A DNA stretch of 64,000 bases from Lachnospiraceae bacterium YSD2013 (GTDB taxonomy: Bacteria; Bacillota; Clostridia; Lachnospirales; Lachnospiraceae). The DNA is taken from NCBI GenBank assembly GCA_900100895.1, contig FMTX01000007.1, forward strand, positions 186,001 to 250,000, in the 5' to 3' direction. The translations under genes and the position numbers were made by a program. The number at the start of each line of letters is the position of its first letter. Position 1 is the stretch's first letter. Below the pieces are notes generated by a model. The model had not been told where the DNA came from and did not search any database. It was given only the letters and a program-made list of their open reading frames with translations. Positions 50,789 through 59,234 of this stretch are shown in pieces.

Positions 50789-52234
50789 TTATTTATCGTA
50801 TCCCATTTCTCTGAGTACCAGGGTAGCTCTGTCGATATCGTTGAGTCTCGGTACCTGTACACCGTTGGTCATCATGTAAGCTTCAGCGCCCTTGCCGAGA
50901 ATCAACACCGCATCGCCGGGCTTGCAGTCGTGAATGGCCTTGGTGATGGCCTCGTCACGATCTACGATAAGTTCATAATTGGTAGCCTCGGGAACCGTTG
51001 AAACCATGGTGTCCACAAGCATCTGAGGGTCTTCGAATCGCGCATCCTCTATGGTGAAATAATTGTAGTCCGCAGTGGATGTACAATACTCTGCCATATC
51101 CGTACGTCTGTGAAGATCGCGGGAACCGCCGGCACCTACAACAACACGTAAATATCCGTCAGTCAAAGTAGATTTGATGTAGTCCATAAGATTCTTAACA
51201 GCGTTGGCCGTATGAGCGTAATCAACGATTACTCTGAAAGGCTGGCCGCAGTCGATAACCATCTGGCGCGCCTCAACGGGCTTAAGCTTCGCAACCGCCT
51301 CCACAAGCGTCTCTACCGAAAATCCGAAGTGATTCAAAGCCACTATAACCGCCATCAAGTTGTAAACATTAAATATACCCGAAAGATTACACTTAATCTC
51401 GTGTCTGCCGAGCTTGCCGTTCATGACAAATGACAAGTCGCGATACTTGACCACAATATCGGTCGCATATACGTCAGCCGACGTATCCTTGATACCGTAA
51501 GTCACAACAGGAGCTGCAGCAGCATCGATAAACGCCTGAGCATACTTATCATCCTTGTTGATGACGCAAATACCCGAAGGCTTCGTGTAAGCCATAAGGC
51601 GGGCCTTAGCCGCGCAGTAATTGTCCATGGTCTTGAATATATCAAGCGCATCTCTGGTAAGATTAGTGAAGATGGAAGCGTCAAAAGAAACTCCTTTCAT
51701 CTTATCCGTTCCGAGTCTCTCCCCGGAAGCCTCCATAGATACGTACTCACAACCGACGGAAGAAAATCCGTCGAGTGCCTTGAACAAATCTACCGGAAGC
51801 GGCGTCGTATATTCATTGTCCTGCTCATACCCGTCGGACAGAATACCGTTGGTACCGATATATCCTGTCTTGTGTGCCAGACCGTTTAAAATCTGGTACA
51901 TAATATCGGCGGTGGTAGTCTTACCGTCGGTACCGGTGACGCCGATCATCTTAAGCTTGCTTAAAGGCTCACCATATAATTTATTAAGCGCCTCGTTAAA
52001 TACTCTGTCGGGGCAATCCACCACAATCTGAGGAACATCAACACCCTCAACGGTATGCTCGCACACGATTGCCGCAGCGCCCTTCTCAACAGCCTTGGCC
52101 GCATATTTGTGGCCGTCAACCGTAAGACCCTTAATACATACAAATAAAGTCTTCTCCCGCGCCTGTCTCGAATCGTCGGTGACGTTATCAATCTCCGTAT
52201 CATAGTCGCAGGGAATCAAATCTCTTAACTTCAT
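50789..52234 (-). CDS. murE: Divergent MurE-family UDP-MurNAc-tripeptide ligase paralogue
   Basis: This 481-residue Mur ligase has all three domains: an N-terminal UDP-binding domain (VTDDSRQAREKTLFVCIKG), a central ATPase (GVTGTDGKTTT near residue 105; FTNLTRDALD near 195; VINKDDKYAQ) and a C-terminal domain (DYAHTANAVKNL near 335; VVVGAGGSRDLHRRTD near 360). Several near-invariant positions differ. The family SSHAL is ASGERL, RDHLDYHG is RDALDIFK, GKGHE is GKGAE, and the DNPR box that selects meso-DAP is EDAR. It is the last gene of a five-gene cluster of amino-acid enzymes. Family membership is certain. Function as the housekeeping MurE is doubtful, and another amino acid substrate is likely. 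Confidence 0.85.
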   Translation of the reverse strand: MKLRDLIPCDYDTEIDNVTDDSRQAREKTLFVCIKGLTVDGHKYAAKAVEKGAAAIVCEHTVEGVDVPQIVVDCPDRVFNEALNKLYGEPLSKLKMIGVTGTDGKTTTADIMYQILNGLAHKTGYIGTNGILSDGYEQDNEYTTPLPVDLFKALDGFSSVGCEYVSMEASGERLGTDKMKGVSFDASIFTNLTRDALDIFKTMDNYCAAKARLMAYTKPSGICVINKDDKYAQAFIDAAAAPVVTYGIKDTSADVYATDIVVKYRDLSFVMNGKLGRHEIKCNLSGIFNVYNLMAVIVALNHFGFSVETLVEAVAKLKPVEARQMVIDCGQPFRVIVDYAHTANAVKNLMDYIKSTLTDGYLRVVVGAGGSRDLHRRTDMAEYCTSTADYNYFTIEDARFEDPQMLVDTMVSTVPEATNYELIVDRDEAITKAIHDCKPGDAVLILGKGAEAYMMTNGVQVPRLNDIDRATLVLREMGYDK

Positions 52235-52243
52235 AACTCAAAT

Positions 52244-53509
52244 CTACTTTCCAAGTACTTCCTTAGTCGCCTCAAGAATGATATTAAGGCCCTTCTTAAG
52301 CTCCTCGTCGGAAATCGTAAGAGGAGGAAGAATCTTAACTACCGAGTCACCGCGACCGGCACGCTCGATAATCATTTTCTTTTCAAAGCACTTGTCAGCA
52401 ATCTTGTGGGCAATCTCGCCGCCGTCTTTCATCTTACCGAAGTCGATACCCCAGATAAGACCGATACCGCGAAGAGAAATGTCGGAAGACAGTGAAAGAA
52501 TATTCTTCTCTACAAATTCCTTAACAATCTCGCCTTTTCTGCGTACGTCGGCGTTCAAATCATGATTGACGTTATACTCAACCGCTTTCTTGGCAGCGAC
52601 AAAAGCAACCTGGTTGCCGCGGAAGGTTCCGTTGTGCTCGGCGGGTTTCCAGATATCAAGTTCATCCTTGATAAGAAGAAGTGACATAGGGAATCCGTAG
52701 CCGCCGATGGACTTACTGAGAGTCACCATATCGGGCTTAATGCCTGCACGTTCGAAGGAAAAGAAAGTGCCTGTTCTGGAGCAGCCTACCTGGATATCGT
52801 CCACCACAAGAAGAATGTCGTTGTCGTGACAGATTTTCTCAAGTCTCTGAAGCCATTCAACGCTTGCAACGTAAATGCCGCCCTCGGCCTGTACGGTCTC
52901 AAGGATTACTGCTGCCGGCTTCTCAACACCGGAGTGGTCGTCGAGAAGAATGGTCTCAAGATAATCGAGAGAATCAAGCTTGGTATGGAAGCCGCTCTCG
53001 TAAGGAATAAACGTAACGTTGTCAAGGGAAACGCCTGCACCGTCGCGGCTGGTGCGATCTGTGGTAAGCGCAAGGCTTCCGAGAGTCATTCCGTGGAATG
53101 CGCCCATGAATGCAACGATGTTGGAACGCTTCTTGTTCTTTCGGCAGAGTTTCAAAGCAGCCTCAACCGCATTGGTGCCGGTAGAGCCGCAGAACATTAT
53201 GCGATACTGCAAATCTCTCTTATCAAGAATCTGTGTCTTGAAAGCTTCGATAAACTCAGCCTTGGCTTCGGTATACATATCCATGGCATGAGTGATGTTG
53301 TCCTGCATGAGGTAATCGATTACCGCACCTTTAATCTCGTCATTATTGTGGCCGTAGTTAAGCGCGCCGCAACCTGCGAGGAAGTCAAGGTACTGATTGC
53401 CGTCCTCATCGTAGATGTAAGAACCCTTCGCCTTCTTAAAGATTACGGGATACTTACGGCAATATGATCTTACACATGATTCGTTTTGTTCAAAAATGGA
53501 TTTATTCAT
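52244..53509 (-). CDS. Class-III PLP aminotransferase, diaminobutyrate-2-oxoglutarate (EctB-like) type
   Basis: The 421-residue protein starts at the ATG at 53509, with GGGGAGG seven bases upstream. Motifs are FCGSTGTNAVEAALKLCRK near residue 100, FMGAFHGMTLGSLALT near 135, VDDIQVGCSRTGTFFSFE near 230 (PLP-contacting Asp), TLSKSIGGYGFPMSLLL near 263 with the PLP Lys, and HNGTFRGNQVAF near 290. These match EctB/DAT enzymes that aminate aspartate-4-semialdehyde to L-2,4-diaminobutyrate. Ornithine or 4-aminobutyrate transaminases are alternatives. EctA and EctC are absent, so ectoine is not the product. It overlaps nothing, lying nine bases before the MurE-like gene and 20 bases after the asnB stop. 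Confidence 0.85.
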   Translation of the reverse strand: MNKSIFEQNESCVRSYCRKYPVIFKKAKGSYIYDEDGNQYLDFLAGCGALNYGHNNDEIKGAVIDYLMQDNITHAMDMYTEAKAEFIEAFKTQILDKRDLQYRIMFCGSTGTNAVEAALKLCRKNKKRSNIVAFMGAFHGMTLGSLALTTDRTSRDGAGVSLDNVTFIPYESGFHTKLDSLDYLETILLDDHSGVEKPAAVILETVQAEGGIYVASVEWLQRLEKICHDNDILLVVDDIQVGCSRTGTFFSFERAGIKPDMVTLSKSIGGYGFPMSLLLIKDELDIWKPAEHNGTFRGNQVAFVAAKKAVEYNVNHDLNADVRRKGEIVKEFVEKNILSLSSDISLRGIGLIWGIDFGKMKDGGEIAHKIADKCFEKKMIIERAGRGDSVVKILPPLTISDEELKKGLNIILEATKEVLGK

Positions 53510-53529
53510 AATCTGTCCTCCCCGTATTC

Positions 53530-55395
53530 TTATGCTATGCACTCAGGCTTCTTAGGAGCCTCGCCGTCGTTGATAAAGAATACTTCGTACCAAATAAGGA
53601 ATGCGTAAATTGTGTAAAGCTTTCGCTGATTGTGCCAGCGTCCTGCCTTGTGCTCGTCGAGGATGTGCACGATAGCGTCTACGTCAAAGAACTCGCTTAC
53701 CCAAGGCTTGGTGAACTGTTCTTTAACCTTCTCGTACCACTTGTCTTCCTTGAGCCACTCTCTGAAAGGAACAAGAAATCCAAGCTTCTTACGCTTAGCC
53801 CACTCCTCGGGAATGGTCTTATTGGCAGCCTTTCTGAAGGCATACTTGGTAATGTAATTGTGAATGATGTACTTGAAAGGAATCTCTTCGCTTACCTTGA
53901 ATACTTCTTTGTCCAGGAAAGGAACACGAAGCTCGAGGGAGTTAGCCATGGTCATCTTATCAGCCTTAAGAAGAATGTCGTAAGGCAGCCACAAATGCAT
54001 ATCAAGGTACATCTTCTTAAGCAAATCAGGCTTGTCCTTAATCTCTTCGAAGATAGGACGGGTAACATCCTGATAAAGCTTGCCGCTTCTGTAAGCAGGC
54101 TTAAGGAGTGCGTCAGCCTCTTCGTTGTTCATGATGAAGGCCTGTCCGATGTAAGACTCCTCAAGTGTGGAGCCCGCACGGATAAGGAAGTGACGGCCCT
54201 TCATGTTGGGAAGCTTCTCGGCAACGCCTTTCATGAAGCGTCTGAAGCCGAAAGGCAATTTATTGTATCTTGCATATTCCGGAGGTGTTTCGTACTCGTA
54301 ATAGCCGCCGAACAGCTCATCTGCGCCCTCGCCCGAAAGCACTACCTTAACTTCCTTGGATGCCATGTTGGCAAGGAAATAAAGCGGTACCGCGGAAAGG
54401 TTCGCATGAGGTTCATCGGAGTGATACTGAACTGTCGGAAGAATGTCAAAGAACATGTCTGCCGTAATGTGCTTTCTCGAATGCTTCATGCCTAAGATTT
54501 CGCAAAGTGCGTGAGCGTCCTCTGTCTCATCGAAGTGGTCGCTCTTGAAGCCTACGGTGAAAGCCTTGTCAACGTTAGCGTTGGCAACAATATAACTTGA
54601 GTCAACACCGCTTGAAAGGAAAGCTCCTACCTCAACGTCGGAAATCTTGTGGTACTCGATGCTTTCTTTCATGATGGAATTAATCTTGTCAACAGCAGTG
54701 TCAAGGTCGTCGTCGTTATTTCTGTATTCAATCTTGAAGTACTGGCGGATGTTCATCTTGCCGTCCTTGTACTTGAAGCAATGTCCGGGATTAAGCTTGT
54801 GAACATTTACAAAGAAAGAATCCGTGGGCACCGAATACTGGTACATAAGGTATGTCTTAAGAGCGTCCTTGTTAAGTTCTTTCTTAAACATCGGGTGCTT
54901 AAGGAAAGTCTTAATCTCTGAACCGTACTCGAAAAGCTCGGGAGTGTCGTAGTAGTAAAAAGGCTTGATGCCGAAGGGGTCTCTCGCGCCGAAAAGTTCT
55001 TTTTTCTTATTGTCCCAGATGACAAAAGCAAACATTCCGCGGAGCTTATCCACAATTGCCTCGCCGTATTCTTCGTAACCGTGGATAATTACCTCGGTAT
55101 CGGCGTGGCATGCGAATACATGTCCCTTCGCAATGAGCTCCTCGCGAAGCTCCTTGTAGTTGTAAATCTCACCGTTAAAGTTGATAACAAGGGAACGATC
55201 CTCATTGTAAAGCGGCTGGTCACCGGTACTTAAGTCGATGATGCTCAGACGTCTGAAGCCCATAGCGATGGTCTCGTCGGTGTAGAAACCCTCTCCGTCG
55301 GGACCGCGGTGAGCTATGGTGTCGCTCATTCTCTTGATTATGATGTTCTTTCTGTCAATGCTCAGGTTGTCAATAAAGCCTGCAAATCCACACAT
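53530..55395 (-). CDS. asnB: Glutamine-hydrolysing asparagine synthetase family protein
   Basis: The 621-residue protein has an Ntn glutaminase domain beginning with the catalytic Cys (MCGFAGF), RGPDGEGFY, GHRRLSIIDL-like segment FRRLSIIDLSTG and FNGEIYNYKEL. A C-terminal synthetase domain follows, with the PP-loop FLSSGVDSSYI near residue 258 and LSGEGADELFGGYYEYE near 345. AsnB makes asparagine. Close relatives amidate peptidoglycan stem-peptide side chains (AsnB/LtsA of mDAP-containing bacteria; AsnH for D-Asp). The clustering here with racemase, D-Asp-ligase-like and Mur-like genes favours an envelope amidation role, by inference. Confidence 0.93.
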   Translation of the reverse strand: MCGFAGFIDNLSIDRKNIIIKRMSDTIAHRGPDGEGFYTDETIAMGFRRLSIIDLSTGDQPLYNEDRSLVINFNGEIYNYKELREELIAKGHVFACHADTEVIIHGYEEYGEAIVDKLRGMFAFVIWDNKKKELFGARDPFGIKPFYYYDTPELFEYGSEIKTFLKHPMFKKELNKDALKTYLMYQYSVPTDSFFVNVHKLNPGHCFKYKDGKMNIRQYFKIEYRNNDDDLDTAVDKINSIMKESIEYHKISDVEVGAFLSSGVDSSYIVANANVDKAFTVGFKSDHFDETEDAHALCEILGMKHSRKHITADMFFDILPTVQYHSDEPHANLSAVPLYFLANMASKEVKVVLSGEGADELFGGYYEYETPPEYARYNKLPFGFRRFMKGVAEKLPNMKGRHFLIRAGSTLEESYIGQAFIMNNEEADALLKPAYRSGKLYQDVTRPIFEEIKDKPDLLKKMYLDMHLWLPYDILLKADKMTMANSLELRVPFLDKEVFKVSEEIPFKYIIHNYITKYAFRKAANKTIPEEWAKRKKLGFLVPFREWLKEDKWYEKVKEQFTKPWVSEFFDVDAIVHILDEHKAGRWHNQRKLYTIYAFLIWYEVFFINDGEAPKKPECIA

Positions 55396-55405
55396 ATCTT
55401 AACCT

Positions 55406-56632
55406 CTAAATCGTATTGGTATAAATCTTGTATTTCTTCTTGTAATTAATCGCTCTAAGTATCAGGTAGAACTTGTGCTTAATCGATCTCTCGCCACTGT
55501 ACTTAAGCGGATCGCACTTCTTACCCTTGCGCCAGAGCTTAAGCGCCTTCTCGCGATACTCTTCATTGAAGATGTAATTCTTGATAACGCTCTTGGGTAC
55601 CATCGAAAGAAGGTACTCACGATCCACAAGTGCGAATGTATTCTCCTTGTGCTCAAAAACATCTTCCGTAAGGATATCTACAAGGTTGTAACCGAGTGCC
55701 GCAAGGTAGTAGCTCGAGCGCGCCTGTCTCGGATTAATCTCCATAACCTTGAACTTGCCGTCGCGGTTATCGTATTTAAGGTCAAACTCGCAGAAACCGG
55801 TATAGCCGATATTCTCAAGAAACGCCTTAAGCTTGGCCACTACTTCCTGCGTGCCGCCGTGCTGATTGTAACCGTTTATAAGTACGGTACAATTGCCGAT
55901 GGCTGTGGGTGAGTGCTCCTGCAGTCCTATCTGGGCAAAAGAAGCAAGCTCGGCCTTGCCCTTGGTATTGCAATAGAATACACAGTCAAAAAGATTGGAG
56001 TCATCGCCCAGTATGAATTCCTGAACGATAAGCGTTCCCGTGTAGCCCGATGCCTTAACCTTGTCTATGAAATTAACCGCATTGTCGGGAGTTGTAGCCT
56101 TAAATACCTTAGGCTGACCCTCGAAGTGGTGCTTGTTGTACTCAATACCGTCGCCAGGCTTAATAATAAGCGGGTATACCATATCTACCGGAATCGGCTC
56201 GGTACGACTTACGGAACAGTCGTAGTAAATGGTACGGGCAAAATCAAGTCCCGAGTTCGCATATGTCTTGTAAAAGACTTCTTTGTCCAGGAAGCTGTCT
56301 GCTATTTCGAGGCTCGGACAGTTAAATACGTAGTAGGAAGTAAGCGCTTCCGCATTCTCAAGAAGCAGGCGCACGTAAATGTCGTGGCAGGGAATTATGA
56401 GGCTTCTGCCCTTCTCAAGATGAGACTTGCCATACTCAAGAAGTGCCTGAAGGAAGCCTTCCGAAGTTCTGAGCTCGGGATAGTAAATTACGTTCACGAT
56501 GGATGAAAACTCCGTAAAACGAATGCGCTCCGCCGCAATCAGATCCGGAACCTCGCCGTAACGCTCGTGTACGCAACGAGCCATGTAATATGCATTTATA
56601 TCTGAGCCAATAAGTACGATGTTGTGATTCAT
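55406..56632 (-). CDS. ATP-grasp amino-acid ligase, D-aspartate ligase (Asl) type
   Basis: This 408-residue protein begins NIVLIGSDINAYYMARCVHERYG, followed by YPLIIKPGDGIEYNKHHFEGQ near residue 155 and LIVQEFILGDDSN near 200 (ATP-grasp lysine and glutamate positions). IGYTGFCEFDLKYDNRDGKF near 285 and VMEINPRQARSSYYL near 305 complete the metal-binding EIN motif. From memory these segments closely follow the Enterococcus faecium Aslfm D-aspartate ligase, which adds D-Asp to the stem-peptide lysine. A general carboxylate-amine ligase is the alternative. It lies two bases after the racemase gene and ten before asnB. Confidence 0.85.
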   Translation of the reverse strand: MNHNIVLIGSDINAYYMARCVHERYGEVPDLIAAERIRFTEFSSIVNVIYYPELRTSEGFLQALLEYGKSHLEKGRSLIIPCHDIYVRLLLENAEALTSYYVFNCPSLEIADSFLDKEVFYKTYANSGLDFARTIYYDCSVSRTEPIPVDMVYPLIIKPGDGIEYNKHHFEGQPKVFKATTPDNAVNFIDKVKASGYTGTLIVQEFILGDDSNLFDCVFYCNTKGKAELASFAQIGLQEHSPTAIGNCTVLINGYNQHGGTQEVVAKLKAFLENIGYTGFCEFDLKYDNRDGKFKVMEINPRQARSSYYLAALGYNLVDILTEDVFEHKENTFALVDREYLLSMVPKSVIKNYIFNEEYREKALKLWRKGKKCDPLKYSGERSIKHKFYLILRAINYKKKYKIYTNTI

Positions 56633-56634
56633 AA

Positions 56635-57786
56635 CTAAATATACTTTCTATCTATTTCAGATTTAACGGATGTCATTGTTTCATAAGTGGTGGTACCGAG
56701 TGCACGCGCGATTCCGCGAATTGAAATCTCCGATCCTAACACTGTTACCTTGTCGTGTTTCTTAACGGTTTCATCGACCAGTACCTGGCACATTCCCATA
56801 CCGACCTCGCCGACGATAGGATATTTCTTGCCGTTGATGCAGACGTTGGTGTTGCTTCGCTTACGACCGATTCCGTCGCTGTAGCCTGTATCGATGACTG
56901 CGATGTACTCGGGCTTATCGGCCTTGTGTAAGAGTCCATAGCCTGCGTATTCGCCGGCGTCAATCTTATTGACCTGAATGACCTCAGAATACAGGGTAAA
57001 AGCAGTCTTCAAATCATATCTCTTAAGTGCATGAGACGGTTCCACGTGATTAAGCTTGTTACGCAGGTCTCTCCTCTTCTGAAGCAGGCGTCCCTTCAAA
57101 GATTTGTCGTAAGGATAAACCGAAGTGAATCCGTAAAGCGATATTCCGAAACGTGCTCCGTTACAATACGTCGGCGTATCATGCAAAAGAATGGTCTGCG
57201 TCTTGTCTATATGCACCATAGGAATCTTAGATAAATCAATTCCCGCCGTAATCTCCTCAAAGCGCTTGCGATTAGCCGCATACTCGGTATCGGTAAGACC
57301 CGAAGTGTGGAAGTGAGAGAAGATACCCTCAACCGAAAGTCTGTCGGAGGACTGAGCCTTGACCACATCTTCCTGCAATGCCTTGCCGTCTCTGTATCCC
57401 AGGCGGTTCATGCCACAGTTAACCTTAAACTGAAGCTTAAGATTGAATCCGCTTTCAACGATTGCTTCGAAAGTATCACGGTCATTGACACATACGGAAA
57501 TGTTGTAAGCCGCGCACTCTCTGAGGTAATCTGCCGGAACGGGCTGAAGTATTATCACAGGATGTTCGGTGTCATACTTGCGTACCTCCAAGGCTTCCCA
57601 AAGATTCGATACCGCAAAAGCATTCATGCCGCCTCGCACAAGTGCCGGTATGATACCGTAACCGTGTCCGTAAGCGTTGCCCTTCACAACCGCAATGTTG
57701 TAAGCGTGAGGGAATGTCTCGCTTAGAAGCTTCGCGTTATGTTCAATTGCACTGTTATTAATCTCAACGTATGTGTTTCGATACAT
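56635..57786 (-). CDS. alr: Alanine racemase family protein
   Basis: The protein of about 383 residues starts from the ATG at 57786 (AAGG six bases upstream; a GTG at 57792 is less likely). It has the fold-III racemase layout: YVEINNSAIEHNAK, AVVKGNAYGHG near residue 35 with the PLP Lys, CGMNRLGYR near 120, FSHFHTSG near 155, GARFGISLYG near 210, AGYGLLHK near 273 with the catalytic Tyr, and EVGMGMCQVLVD near 315 in place of the common GRVCMDQ. The altered last motif may reflect a different amino acid (serine, aspartate or other) from alanine. It is first in the cluster with the ligase and amidase genes, behind its own promoter. Confidence 0.9.
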   Translation of the reverse strand: MYRNTYVEINNSAIEHNAKLLSETFPHAYNIAVVKGNAYGHGYGIIPALVRGGMNAFAVSNLWEALEVRKYDTEHPVIILQPVPADYLRECAAYNISVCVNDRDTFEAIVESGFNLKLQFKVNCGMNRLGYRDGKALQEDVVKAQSSDRLSVEGIFSHFHTSGLTDTEYAANRKRFEEITAGIDLSKIPMVHIDKTQTILLHDTPTYCNGARFGISLYGFTSVYPYDKSLKGRLLQKRRDLRNKLNHVEPSHALKRYDLKTAFTLYSEVIQVNKIDAGEYAGYGLLHKADKPEYIAVIDTGYSDGIGRKRSNTNVCINGKKYPIVGEVGMGMCQVLVDETVKKHDKVTVLGSEISIRGIARALGTTTYETMTSVKSEIDRKYI

Positions 57787-57806
57787 AATCACCCTTCTTA
57801 TACCTG

Positions 57807-57853
57807 ACTATACTATCATTTTGAGTTTCTGACATAAAGCATTCCTAATGCTT
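57807..57853 (-). promoter_or_regulatory. Promoter and adjacent inverted repeat for the alr-murE cluster
   Basis: On the minus strand ATGTCA (57830-57835) and TATAGT (57807-57812) are 17 bases apart. Just upstream of the -35, AAGCATT, AGG, AATGCTT forms a perfect 7-3-7 inverted repeat (57837-57853), a plausible regulator site. Confidence 0.6.
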
Positions 57854-57861
57854 AATATATG

Positions 57862-57890
57862 ACAAAAAATGCTTTCGTGGGAAAGCATTT
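57862..57890 (-). terminator. Rho-independent terminator of ctpA
   Basis: AAATGCTTTC and GAAAGCATTT form a 10-bp stem with a four-base loop (57867-57890), followed on the minus strand by TTTTTG. It lies ten bases after the ctpA stop. Confidence 0.92.
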
Positions 57891-57899
57891 TCTGTAAGC

Positions 57900-59210
57900 C
57901 TATTTAAGTTTTTCTTTTAAGAAATCGATTGCATATACAAGCTGGTTGTCAATCTTCTCGGTAGCATAAAGCTCTGAGTCGTACTCAAGCTCGATGTCGG
58001 GAGCAATACCCTCGCCGTGGATACATACACCGTTGGGAGTGTAGTAGCGACTGGTGGTAATCTTGATACCGCTGCCGTCGCTTAAGGGATAAATCGTCTG
58101 AACGATACCCTTGCCGTAAGTGTTGGTACCGATTACGGTAGCAAGGCCGTAATCGTGAAGCGCGCCGGTAAGAAGCTCGGAAGCGCTTGCGGTGTATTCG
58201 TTGGTAAGTACTACAAGAGGAATACTGATAACATTCTTGCCCCTGCACTTGTACTCATCGCGTTTACCCTGCTTATCCTCGGTGTAGGTAATGATTCCCT
58301 TGGGAAGCATCTGTTCACCGATACTAAGTACTGTATCGAGGTTACCGCCGCCGTTGCTTCGAAGGTCAAGAATCATAGCCTTCATGCCCTGCTCGTAGAG
58401 GCTGTTGTAAGCCTTGGTAAACTGGTCTGTGGTAACTTCGTCAAATTCTGTAATCTGAAGGTATCCGATACCGTCTTCTTTCATCTCGTATTCAACAGTA
58501 GGGGACTCAACCTTACCTCTGGTAACGGTTACTTCGATATAATCGGGAGCGCCCTCTCTGTATACGGTAAGGTTAACTGTCGTATTCTCGGGGCCTCTGA
58601 TTAATGCTACGGCATCGTCAAGCTTGTATCCGAAAAGGCTCTCGCCGTTAACCGCGTAGATAATATCATTATCCAAAAGTCCGGCTCTTGCCGCGGGTGA
58701 ATCCTTGAAAATCTTGGTAAGAATAGGATAGCCCGTTTCCTCGTCCATCATAACGTAGGAACCGATTCCGTAGTAAATGCCTTCGCTCGACATGAACATT
58801 TCGTTGAGTTCCTCGGCGGTGTAGTACTCTGCGTACTTGTCGCCCAAAGAATCGATGATGGCCTTATACATGTTCTCGTACATCTTGGATGTATCGATGT
58901 CTTCTTCAAAATAAAACTTCTTGACTACATTGTCGTATATCAGGTTAGCCTTATCGACGAAGTCGCCTGAAATAAGGCTGCCGTCGGTCTTAACCGAAGT
59001 GTCCTTGGATGTGTTTGAAGAAGTGCCGTTCTGGGATGAAGCTGTGCCCTGAACCGATGTGGCCACTTCGCTTATGCGCTGCTCGGCGAGCTTGGTTTCT
59101 TTTTCCAAAAGAACGATAAATAATATGGTCAGGAGTGTACCGGTTACAAACACACCTGCCAGGATACCGCCCCAGAAGGAGCGTTTTTTCTCTCTTGTAA
59201 GTTCTTCCAT
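57900..59210 (-). CDS. ctpA: C-terminal processing protease, S41 family
   Basis: The 436-residue protein has one N-terminal transmembrane helix (about residues 12-34), a low-complexity Ser/Thr-rich linker (about 50-75), a PDZ domain (MDEETGYPILTKIF...AGLLDNDIIYAVNGES near residues 155-195) and a peptidase domain. The last carries MILDLRSNGGGNLDT near 280, LTNEYTASASELLTGAL near 335 with the nucleophilic Ser, and TYGKGIVQTIYPL near 365 with the general-base Lys. It acts outside the membrane on exported substrates. It follows the M23 hydrolase gene by 24 bases. Bacillus also keeps ctpB next to ftsEX. Confidence 0.94.
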   Translation of the reverse strand: MEELTREKKRSFWGGILAGVFVTGTLLTILFIVLLEKETKLAEQRISEVATSVQGTASSQNGTSSNTSKDTSVKTDGSLISGDFVDKANLIYDNVVKKFYFEEDIDTSKMYENMYKAIIDSLGDKYAEYYTAEELNEMFMSSEGIYYGIGSYVMMDEETGYPILTKIFKDSPAARAGLLDNDIIYAVNGESLFGYKLDDAVALIRGPENTTVNLTVYREGAPDYIEVTVTRGKVESPTVEYEMKEDGIGYLQITEFDEVTTDQFTKAYNSLYEQGMKAMILDLRSNGGGNLDTVLSIGEQMLPKGIITYTEDKQGKRDEYKCRGKNVISIPLVVLTNEYTASASELLTGALHDYGLATVIGTNTYGKGIVQTIYPLSDGSGIKITTSRYYTPNGVCIHGEGIAPDIELEYDSELYATEKIDNQLVYAIDFLKEKLK

Positions 59211-59234
59211 GTTCTTAAATCCTAACCTTAAATA

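Noticed and set aside
50789-53509. Ectoine biosynthesis cluster
   Set aside because: Only an EctB-like enzyme is present. EctA and EctC are absent and the neighbours are peptide ligases.
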